Below, in pieces: positions 1 to 5,986 of a stretch of 12,528 nt of DNA; positions within the stretch are counted from its first letter, which is position 1, and every line of letters begins with the position of its first letter. The stretch spans positions 1-12,528 of the forward strand of contig CAZKTS010000369.1 of NCBI GenBank assembly GCA_964555735.1. Reading direction: 5' to 3'. Under the pieces are notes generated by a model. That model was given only the letters and a program-made list of their open reading frames with translations, ran no database searches and was not told where the DNA came from. Position numbers and translations under genes: made by a program. The stretch comes from CAZKTS01 sp964555735 (GTDB taxonomy: Bacteria > Actinomycetota > Acidimicrobiia > IMCC26256 > PALSA-555).

Positions 1-142
1 CCACGATCGTGGGCCACGGTCCGCCGTCCTGCACGATGTGCAGCAGCCGCTCGTACTCGTCGTCGGTGTAGACGTCGTCGAGGACGACGGGCGGCGCGGC
101 CGGCGTGAGCACCGCCGCGAGCCGCTCCCGATCGGTGGCCAT
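1..142 (-). CDS. Hypothetical protein, N-terminal fragment (runs off the window)
   Basis: The first 47 codons of a minus-strand gene are present; the rest lies beyond base 1. The start is well supported: ATG at 142-140 is preceded by a strong Shine-Dalgarno GGGAGGAG (149-156, read on the minus strand) with a 6-base spacer. The peptide begins MATDRERLAAVL and continues through an Ala/Pro-rich stretch into an acidic segment with DDVYTDDEYERLL and then GGPWPTIV. It has no signal peptide or membrane segment in the visible part. I do not recognise the family, and the fragment is too short for a functional call. It is transcribed divergently from the molybdopterin oxidoreductase at 256 and shares a palindromic control site with it, so it may be co-regulated with that enzyme or be part of the regulatory side of the locus. 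Reality of the gene is likely; its function is unknown. Confidence 0.75.
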   Translation of the reverse strand, partial: MATDRERLAAVLTPAAPPVVLDDVYTDDEYERLLHIVQDGGPWPTIV

Positions 143-163
143 GCGCCGCTCCTCCCGCGGACG

Positions 164-172
164 AATGTAACA
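164..172 (-). promoter_or_regulatory. Extended -10 promoter element for the divergent gene at 1-142
   Basis: Read on the minus strand, this is TGTTACATT, a TGn plus TACATT extended -10. Transcription would start near base 157, leaving a leader of roughly 15 bases that holds the GGGAGGAG ribosome binding site. It overlaps the left arm of the palindrome and faces away from the plus-strand element. Confidence 0.4.
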
Positions 173-173
173 A

Positions 174-182
174 TGCTATATT
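174..182 (+). promoter_or_regulatory. Extended -10 promoter element for the molybdoenzyme gene
   Basis: TGCTATATT matches the extended -10 form TGn-TATAAT with one mismatch. Transcription would start near base 189, giving a leader of about 67 bases before ATG 256. No clear -35 hexamer is visible, which is acceptable for an extended -10. It overlaps the right arm of the palindrome, so a bound repressor would block it. Confidence 0.45.
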
Positions 183-255
183 CCGCTCCGGCCCGGTGGC
201 AAGAGGTGACGGACGTCGCCGCCACCCGGTGTGGGCGCCGTATCCTCCGCGGGCC

Positions 256-2475
256 ATGTCGAGGGACGCCGAGGGCGAGGTCCACACGCACTTCCGCACC
301 TGCCCGCTGTGCGAGGCGATGTGCGGGCTCGAGATCCAGACGACGGGTGACCGCGTCACCCGGGTCCGCGGCGACCGCGACGACGTGTGGAGCAAGGGCT
401 ACCTCTGCCCCAAGGGTGCGACGCTCGGGCACCTGCACCACGATCCCGACCGCCTGCGCGCGCCGATGGTGCGCGACGGCGACGAGTGGCGCGAGGTCTC
501 GTGGGACGACGCGTTCGCGCGCTGCGAGGAGCTCCTCCGCCCGATCGTCGAGGAGCACGGCGTCGAGGCGGTCACGGCGTACATCGGCAACCCCACCGTC
601 CACAACTACTCGCTGAGCCGGTTCTCCGGCGCGCTGGCCGGGCTCCCGCGCCTGCCGGTCATCTGGTCGGCCGGCACCGTCGATCAGTGGCCGAAGAACC
701 TCGCGTGCGCGCAGCTGTTCGGCAACGCGTGGAGCATCCCGATCCCCGACGTGCCGCGCACCGACCTCTTCGTGGTGATGGGCGCGAACCCGCACGCGTC
801 GCAGGGCTCGCTGCTGGCGTGCCCCGACCTCATGGGCGAGATCGACCGCATCCGCGACCGCGGCGGGCGCACAATCGTCGTGGATCCCCGGCGCACCGGG
901 ACCGCCGAACGCGCCGATGAGTGGATCCCGATCGTTCCCGGGACCGACGCCGCGCTTCTGCTCGCGGTGGTGAACGTGCTCGCGGCTGATGGGCTGGTCG
1001 GCCTGGGTCCGCTCGAGGGGCGCGTGCGCGGCGTCGACAAGGTCGTCGCCGCGGTGCGGGACCTCACGCCCGAGTCGGTGAGCGACACGTGCGGCGTGCC
1101 GGCCGAGCGCATCCGCGCGCTCGCGCACGAGCTCGCGTCGACGCCGCGCGCTGTCGTCTACGGACGCATCGGTCTCTGCAACCAGGAGTTCGGCACCCTC
1201 GCGTCGTGGGCGGTCGACGTGGTGAACGTGCTCACCGGACACCTCGACGTCGAGGGCGGCGCGATGTTTCCCACGCCGGCGATCGCGCGTCTCTCCGAGA
1301 CGTCACGGCGCCGCGGGCCCGTGCGCACGGGCCGCTGGCACACGCGCGTCCGCGGCGCGCCGGAGGTGCTCGGCCAGGCGCCGCTGTCGTGCCTCGCCGA
1401 GGAGATCGCGACGCCCGGGCCCGGGCAGGTACGGGCGCTGGTGACGGTGGCGGGCAACCCCGCGCTGTCTGCTCCGGATGCCGGCGACCTCCAGGCGGCG
1501 CTGCCGATGCTCGACGCCATGATCAGCATCGACAACTGGCTCAACGAGACCACGCGCCACGCGCACGTGATCCTCCCCGGGCTCTCGGCGCTCGAGCAGC
1601 CGCACTGCGACGAAGCGCTGTGGGGCTTCGCGGTGCGCAGCGCGGTGCGGTGGTCGCCGGCGATCTTCCCGCGCGACGACCGACCGCAGGAGTGGGAGAT
1701 CCTCATCCGACTGGGCGCGATCATCGCTGGCACCCGTGCCGCCGACGTGGACGTCGCCGCGCTCGACGACGTGCTCTACGCGGACCGCGTCGCGCGCCAC
1801 GGGCTCACCGCCGACGACGTCGCCGGCACCACCACCTTGCGAGGCCCGGACCGGATCGCCGACCTCACCATTCGCCTGTCGCCGTGGGGTGACGGCCTCG
1901 GCGCGCGTCCGGGCGGCCTCGATCTGGCGGCACTCCAGGCCGCGCCCCACGGCATCGACTTCGGGCCGATGGTGCCGTGCTTGGACGACGTCATCCGCAC
2001 CGCGTCGGGTGATGTCGAGCTGGCTCACGACAACATCCTCGACGACCTCCCGCGCCTGCGCGAGCGGATCGCACGCCGGACCGACGGGCTGGTGCTCATC
2101 GGCCGTCGCCATGTGCGGTCCAACAACTCGTGGATGCACAACGTCAACGTGCTGGTGAAGGGCAAGGCGCGCTGCACGCTCCTCGTGCATCCCGACGACG
2201 CCCGCGCCCGTGACCTCCACGACGGTTCCACGGCGCGGATCACGTCGGAGGCAGGGACGGTCGAGGCCGTCGTCGAGGTGAGCGACGAGATCCGACCGGG
2301 CGTCGTTTCGCTGCCCCACGGCTGGGGGCACGATCAGCCGGGGACGCGCCTCTCGGTGGCGCGCGAGCACGCCGGTACCAACAGCAACGTCCTCGCGCCC
2401 GGCCACCTCGTCGACGTCCCGTCGGGCAACGCCGCGGTCAACGGCATCCCGGTCGAGGTGGTTGCCGCCGGCTGA
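256..2475 (+). CDS. Molybdopterin (bis-MGD) oxidoreductase with N-terminal [4Fe-4S] site
   Basis: The product is 739 aa and belongs to the DMSO reductase superfamily. Residues 16-51 carry C-x2-C-x3-C-x27-C (CPLCEAMC, then GYLCPKG), the N-terminal [4Fe-4S] domain. Residues 80-350 form the molybdopterin domains, with GANPHASQGS, VVDPRRTGTAERAD and GHLDVEGGAMFP. Residues 395-450 hold VAGNPALS and DNWLNETTRHAHVILPG. Residues 610-739 are the C-terminal dinucleotide-binding domain (RRHVRSNNSWMHN, LPHGWGH, TNSNVL). There is no twin-arginine leader, so it is cytoplasmic. The usual Cys/Sec metal ligand is absent: the segment WSAGTVDQ (137-144) aligns by eye with the Ser-ligand region of DMSO reductase, pointing to Ser138 or possibly Asp143. 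No electron-transfer subunit is adjacent, so substrate and partner are unknown. ATG 256 puts the Cys motif a normal 15 residues in; a GTG at 196 is in frame but would add a low-complexity leader. Neither start has a good Shine-Dalgarno. Confidence 0.93.
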   Translation: MSRDAEGEVHTHFRTCPLCEAMCGLEIQTTGDRVTRVRGDRDDVWSKGYLCPKGATLGHLHHDPDRLRAPMVRDGDEWREVSWDDAFARCEELLRPIVEEHGVEAVTAYIGNPTVHNYSLSRFSGALAGLPRLPVIWSAGTVDQWPKNLACAQLFGNAWSIPIPDVPRTDLFVVMGANPHASQGSLLACPDLMGEIDRIRDRGGRTIVVDPRRTGTAERADEWIPIVPGTDAALLLAVVNVLAADGLVGLGPLEGRVRGVDKVVAAVRDLTPESVSDTCGVPAERIRALAHELASTPRAVVYGRIGLCNQEFGTLASWAVDVVNVLTGHLDVEGGAMFPTPAIARLSETSRRRGPVRTGRWHTRVRGAPEVLGQAPLSCLAEEIATPGPGQVRALVTVAGNPALSAPDAGDLQAALPMLDAMISIDNWLNETTRHAHVILPGLSALEQPHCDEALWGFAVRSAVRWSPAIFPRDDRPQEWEILIRLGAIIAGTRAADVDVAALDDVLYADRVARHGLTADDVAGTTTLRGPDRIADLTIRLSPWGDGLGARPGGLDLAALQAAPHGIDFGPMVPCLDDVIRTASGDVELAHDNILDDLPRLRERIARRTDGLVLIGRRHVRSNNSWMHNVNVLVKGKARCTLLVHPDDARARDLHDGSTARITSEAGTVEAVVEVSDEIRPGVVSLPHGWGHDQPGTRLSVAREHAGTNSNVLAPGHLVDVPSGNAAVNGIPVEVVAAG

Positions 2476-2477
2476 GC

Positions 2478-2489
2478 CCGAGTGCTCGG
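2478..2489. terminator. Small hairpin in a 15-base convergent gap
   Basis: CCGAG-TG-CTCGG is a perfect short inverted repeat, realistically a 4-bp stem with a GTGC loop. It occupies most of the gap between two genes that end toward each other. It has no T-tract on either side and is weak, so termination by this element is only a possibility. Confidence 0.25.
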
Positions 2490-2490
2490 A

Positions 2491-3699
2491 TCAGCGCGAG
2501 GGCGGCTCGACGTCCGCGCCGTGGCGGAGCAGGTAGCGCACGTCGCCGTAGTGGCGTGTCTCCCAGGCGATCATGGGCCAGAGCAGCGCGTTGACGATCG
2601 CGAGCGAGGCGAGTGCAGAGATGTCACCCGCGAAGGGCCACAGTGCGAGCAGCACGACGGCGACGCCGAGGCGCGTGCGGCTGATCGTCCCGGCGTTGCG
2701 GAGCCGCAGCGCGACGTGCGCGAGGAGGTAGATCGCGACGCCGCCGAACAGCGCGAAGGCCGGGACTTCGTGGAGCGGGTCGCTGAGGTGTGCGATCACC
2801 TCTTCGATCCCGAAGGCGGCCATGATGATCCCCGCGACCATCGGGAAGTGCAGGTACGAGTACGAGTCGCGCGCGAGCACATTGCGCGGGCGGCCAGGGT
2901 CGGCCCGGACGAGGCGCTGCTCGGTGACGAGGGCCACCACGTCGAAGTAGATCCACCAGATCGCGGCCGCGAGGCCGATGCCGAGGATCGCTGCGGCGTA
3001 GAGCTCGGGACCGAGCTCGACCTCCGAGCCGACGCCGAGCGCCACGACCGATTCACCGAGAGCGAGGATGATGATGAGGTTGTGGCGCTCGGCGAAGTGC
3101 CCGGGCACGAGCTTCCAGCCGTCGGCGCCGGTGACGGCGGGGCCCCCGAAGTCGACGAGCACCGCGAGCACCCAGAGGGTCCACTGCGCCGGGCCGTCGA
3201 CGAACGCCGCGCCGACGAGCAGGCCGACCGCGATGGCGGTGCTCACCGCGAGCCCCATGACGGAGCGGTGCAGGTCCGGGTCGTCGCGGGCTGCGATCAG
3301 GAACAGCGCGATGTGGGCCACGCGGACGAGCGCGTACGCGATCGCGAACGCCAGGGCGCGATCGCCGAAGGCCTCGGGGACGCACAGGTCGACGACGAGC
3401 AGTGCGGCCATCGCGCCGAACACCACGAGGCGTACGCCGCCTTCCTCGGGGTCGACGACGCTGGTGAGCCACGCGTACCCGACCCAGGACCACCAGAGCA
3501 CGGCCAGGACCAGGAGACCGTGGCCGAGCCCGGTCCACGTCGGGTCCGACGCCATGAGGGCCGTGCACTGGGTGAAGACGAGGACGAAGACCAGGTCGAA
3601 GAAGAGCTCGAGCGGCTTGACCCGGTCGACGTTGCGGAGCTCGGCACTGATCCGATGGCGGCGTCGGGCGCTGCCTCCGTTCGGGTCCGCGTCGGTCAT
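2491..3699 (-). CDS. ltrA: Low temperature requirement A (LtrA) family membrane protein
   Basis: The product is a 402 aa polytopic inner-membrane protein of the LtrA family. Family signatures are ELFFDLVFV (31-39), HFAERHNLIIILALGES (201-217) and RDSYSYLHFPMVAGI (277-291). Hydrophobic segments recur from about residue 34 to 380, consistent with ten or more membrane spans, with a charged N-terminus (RRRHR) and a charged C-terminus. Length is normal for the family. The name comes from a Listeria cold-growth mutant; the molecular activity of the family is not established, so no reaction is assigned. ATG 3699 is the only start in frame before the catalase stop codon, yet it has no Shine-Dalgarno. 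It lies 33 bases after the catalase stop, so cotranscription is likely, and translation may depend on coupling or on the stem-loop in the spacer. Confidence 0.92.
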   Translation of the reverse strand: MTDADPNGGSARRRHRISAELRNVDRVKPLELFFDLVFVLVFTQCTALMASDPTWTGLGHGLLVLAVLWWSWVGYAWLTSVVDPEEGGVRLVVFGAMAALLVVDLCVPEAFGDRALAFAIAYALVRVAHIALFLIAARDDPDLHRSVMGLAVSTAIAVGLLVGAAFVDGPAQWTLWVLAVLVDFGGPAVTGADGWKLVPGHFAERHNLIIILALGESVVALGVGSEVELGPELYAAAILGIGLAAAIWWIYFDVVALVTEQRLVRADPGRPRNVLARDSYSYLHFPMVAGIIMAAFGIEEVIAHLSDPLHEVPAFALFGGVAIYLLAHVALRLRNAGTISRTRLGVAVVLLALWPFAGDISALASLAIVNALLWPMIAWETRHYGDVRYLLRHGADVEPPSR

Positions 3700-3700
3700 C

Positions 3701-3732
3701 CGGGGGAGTGAAGAGGCTTCCGCCCGCCCCCG
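3701..3732 (-). promoter_or_regulatory. Nested stem-loop filling the catalase-LtrA spacer
   Basis: An outer 6-bp stem pairs 3701-3706 with 3727-3732 (CGGGGG/CCCCCG), and an inner 4-bp stem pairs 3710-3713 with 3717-3720 (GAAG-AGG-CTTC). Together they take up the whole intercistronic gap. In the minus-strand transcript the structure would cover the place where the LtrA ribosome binding site should be. It could be an attenuator, a processing or stability element, or chance in GC-rich DNA. Confidence 0.4.
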
Positions 3733-5187
3733 TCAAGACGACGAGGTGACCGCCTGCTCGATGCGCTCGCCGGTCTCCTTGTCGATGTTGCGCCAGTAGT
3801 CGAGCGCCCGCTCGAGGACCGGGTCGCTCACGCCGTCGCTCAAGTGGCCGGCCACGTTGCTGACCAGGCGATCCCGGGCCGCATCGTCCATGACCTCACG
3901 CACGAGCGTCCCCGGTTGGCTCCAATCGTCGTCGTCCGCACGCGGGGTGTACGCGGCGTGGACGAACTCGCCGCTGGCGTCCCAACGCTCGGTGTACGGG
4001 TAGCGCTGCGGGTCGGCGGCCGGCCCACCCTTCGAGTTGGGCGCGTAGACCGGGTCGCTCACGTTCTGGACGCGCATCGCGCCGTCCTTGCTGTAGCTGT
4101 GCACCGGTGCCTTCGGCGCGTTCACAGGGATCTGCTTGTAGTTGACGCCGATGCGGGCACGGTGCGCGTCGGCGTAGGAGAAGACGCGCGCCAGCAGCAT
4201 CTTGTCCGGGCTCACGCCGATGCCCGGCACGAGGTTGTTGGGCTCGAACGCGGCCTGCTCGATCTCCGTGTGGAAGTCGGTCGGGTTGCGGTCGAGCGTC
4301 AGCCGGCCGACGTCGTGCAGGGGGTAGTCGCCGTGCGGCCAGACCTTGGTCAGGTCGAACGGGTTGAGCCGGTACGTCATCGCTTCCTCGAACGGCATGA
4401 GCTGCACCTGGAGGCTCCAGGTCGGGTGGTCGCCGCGCTCGATCGCCTGGAACAGGTCGCGGCGGTGGTAGTCGCCGTCGGTGCCGGCGAGCCGGTCGGC
4501 TTCGTCCTGGGTGAGGAAGTCGATGCCCTGGTCGGTCTTGTAGTGGTACTTCACCCAGAAGCGCTCGCCCTCGGCGTTGACCCACAGGTACGTGTGGCTG
4601 GAGTAGCCGTTCATGTTCCGCCACGTCTTGGGGATGCCGCGGTCGCCCATCAGGTAGGTCACCTGGTGCGCCGACTCGGGCGACAGCGACCAGAAGTCCC
4701 ACTGCATGTCGTGGTCGCGCAGGTCGGAGTCGGCGCGCCGCTTCTGGGACCGGATGAAGTGCTGGAACTTCATCGGGTCCTTGATGAAGAACACCGGGGT
4801 GTTGTTGCCGACCATGTCGTAGTTGCCTTCGGACGTGTAGTGCTTGAGCGCGAAGCCGCGCGGGTCGCGCCACGTGTCGGGGCTCCCGCGTTCTCCGGCG
4901 ACCGTCGAGAAGCGCAGCAACGTGTCGGTGCGGGTCCCCGGCTGGTACACCGCAGCCTTCGTGTACGGGCTGACGTCGTGGGTCACCTCGAAGTGGCCGA
5001 ACGCGCCGCCGCCCTTGGCGTGCGGCTGGCGCTCCGGGACCCGCTCCCGGTTGAAGTTCGCCATCTGCTCGATCAGGTAGTGGTCCTGGAGCAGGATCGG
5101 CCCGTCGGGTCCGACGGTGAGGGAGTGCTCGTCGCTCGGGACGGGCATCCCGGAGTCGGTGGTGGTGGGCGACGGGTGGTCGCTCAT
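3733..5187 (-). CDS. katA: Heme catalase (monofunctional, small-subunit type)
   Basis: The 484 aa product decomposes hydrogen peroxide to water and oxygen and is expected to be a cytoplasmic heme tetramer. The active site is complete: distal His56 in RVPERQPHAKGGGAFG, distal Asn in YDMVGNNTPVFFIKD (128-129 region), and proximal heme ligand Tyr338 in RVFSYADAHR (334-343). Other family blocks are RFSTVAGERGSPDTWRDPRG and LVPGIGVSPDKML. Length and the compact C-terminus fit small-subunit (clade 3) catalases; there is no large C-terminal flavodoxin-like domain. ATG 5187 follows AGGAGA with a 7-base spacer. It is the first gene of a probable pair with the LtrA gene. It is transcribed away from the copper oxidase operon, and the 184-base gap between them holds an inverted repeat that could serve either promoter. 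The assignment to the catalase family is certain; the gene letter is conventional. Confidence 0.97.
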   Translation of the reverse strand: MSDHPSPTTTDSGMPVPSDEHSLTVGPDGPILLQDHYLIEQMANFNRERVPERQPHAKGGGAFGHFEVTHDVSPYTKAAVYQPGTRTDTLLRFSTVAGERGSPDTWRDPRGFALKHYTSEGNYDMVGNNTPVFFIKDPMKFQHFIRSQKRRADSDLRDHDMQWDFWSLSPESAHQVTYLMGDRGIPKTWRNMNGYSSHTYLWVNAEGERFWVKYHYKTDQGIDFLTQDEADRLAGTDGDYHRRDLFQAIERGDHPTWSLQVQLMPFEEAMTYRLNPFDLTKVWPHGDYPLHDVGRLTLDRNPTDFHTEIEQAAFEPNNLVPGIGVSPDKMLLARVFSYADAHRARIGVNYKQIPVNAPKAPVHSYSKDGAMRVQNVSDPVYAPNSKGGPAADPQRYPYTERWDASGEFVHAAYTPRADDDDWSQPGTLVREVMDDAARDRLVSNVAGHLSDGVSDPVLERALDYWRNIDKETGERIEQAVTSSS

Positions 5188-5279
5188 GGTGGTTCTCCTG
5201 CTCGGCGCGGGCTGGGCCCGGTCGTCCTACCCATCGAGCCGGGCTTCGGCACCTGGGCGCCCGTCGCAGCGCCTGGCGG

Positions 5280-5301
5280 AGGTCCCACCGATCAGGGACC
5301 T
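5280..5301. promoter_or_regulatory. Perfect inverted repeat AGGTCCC-N8-GGGACCT in a divergent promoter region
   Basis: Both 7-bp arms match exactly around an 8-base spacer. The centre lies about 100 bases from the catalase start and 80 bases from the start at 5372, where an operator or regulator site for two divergent promoters would sit. I see no convincing -35/-10 pair next to it. It resembles no operator that I can name. Confidence 0.45.
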
Positions 5302-5371
5302 TCGCCTCATGGTTGTCGCCGACGTCCTCCGCATCATGTGAACGACATCACGAGGACGAAGTGGAGCCACC

Positions 5372-5986
5372 ATGCGGGTCCTGCTGGTCGGGTCGGCGGG
5401 CGCGAGCGTCGCCCGCGCCGACGAACATCTGCGCGGCGCCGGGTTCGAGGTCGAGCGCTGCCACGCCCCGGGAGCGCCGGCGTTCCCGTGCGCGGGCCTC
5501 GAGTCGGGCACCTGCCCGCTCGAGCAGGAACCGGTCGACGTCGTGGTCGCGGCACGCGACCACAGCGCGCCCCGCCCCACCCTCGCGGAGGACGGCGTCA
5601 CCTGCGCCCTCCGCCGCTCGATCCCACTCGTGGTCGCCGGTCGCGGCCCGAACCCGTACGAGGCGTGGACCAGCGAGTCGGTCGACGACCTGAGCGGGCT
5701 CGTCCCGGCGTGCGAGCGCGTCGTCACGCAGCCGCTGCCCCGGCACAGCGAGGTCGCGACCGCCTCGCTCGTGGGCGGGCTCGAGCGCACCGACGGCATC
5801 TCCGAGCAGGACGCTCGGGACGCTGTCGCGACGGTCTGGCGCGAGCACGGCCGACTGCGCGTGGCCCTGCGCGCGCCCCGCCTGGCCGCGCGTGAGCAGT
5901 CGAGCCTCGTCGCCAAGATCGCCGGCGATCTGCGGGCCTTCGATCCGTACGCACCGACCATCGACATCGCATGGGAGAAGAGCTGA
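5372..5986 (+). CDS. Uncharacterised receiver-like protein with conserved-looking cysteines, coupled to the copper oxidase
   Basis: The product is 204 aa, cytoplasmic, without signal peptide or membrane segment. I do not recognise a named family. Residues 1-90 resemble a response-regulator receiver fold: a hydrophobic first strand (MRVLLVGS), a helix, GFEVERC, a hydrophobic strand VDVVVAARD and another IPLVVAG. The acidic pocket and phosphoacceptor motif are absent. Cysteines fall at 30, 40, 48, 78 and 114, with FPC-x7-CPLE between strands, which suggests a metal or redox site. The C-terminal part (about 143-200) alternates helix and strand and ends TIDIAWEKS. ATG 5372 follows GTGGAG with a 5-base spacer. 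Its TGA (5984-5986) shares its final A with the ATG of the multicopper oxidase, and that gene's ribosome binding site lies inside this coding region, so the two are translationally coupled. Roles in copper delivery, maturation or redox sensing are inference. Confidence 0.85.
   Translation: MRVLLVGSAGASVARADEHLRGAGFEVERCHAPGAPAFPCAGLESGTCPLEQEPVDVVVAARDHSAPRPTLAEDGVTCALRRSIPLVVAGRGPNPYEAWTSESVDDLSGLVPACERVVTQPLPRHSEVATASLVGGLERTDGISEQDARDAVATVWREHGRLRVALRAPRLAAREQSSLVAKIAGDLRAFDPYAPTIDIAWEKS

Larger units (their letters stand above)
163..183. promoter_or_regulatory. 21-bp imperfect palindrome, probable repressor operator
   Basis: The left half GAATGTAACA and right half TGCTATATTC are inverted repeats around the central base 173; 8 of 10 base pairs are complementary (pattern GAATnTAnCA-n-TGnTAnATTC). 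It is an AT-rich island in very GC-rich surroundings and lies between two divergent genes. Size and symmetry fit operators of TetR-type dimers, which is inference. No regulator gene is visible beside it unless the truncated gene at 1-142 is one. Confidence 0.6.

Noticed and set aside
196..255. GTG 196 as start of the molybdoenzyme
   Set aside because: It has no ribosome binding site, and the 20 added residues are unlike the family. It remains formally possible because ATG 256 also lacks a good Shine-Dalgarno.
241..258. TATCCT at 241-246 as a -10 for a leaderless transcript starting near ATG 256
   Set aside because: The spacing is only roughly right and no -35 is visible. The extended -10 at 174-182 is better supported. 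5'-end mapping would decide.
38..616. Open frame of 192 codons at the left edge, plus strand
   Set aside because: It is antisense to the fragment at 1-142 and out of frame with the molybdoenzyme. Its product is Arg/Ser/Thr-rich shadow sequence.
2482..3711. Plus-strand open frame of 409 codons opposite the LtrA gene
   Set aside because: The translation is highly charged (Glu/Asp/Arg/His), the typical complement of a hydrophobic membrane protein, and has no domain.
3844..5895. Plus-strand open frame of 683 codons opposite the catalase gene
   Set aside because: The catalase on the other strand has every catalytic residue. The antisense translation is Val/Arg/Leu-rich shadow sequence and runs on into the out-of-frame part of the next gene.
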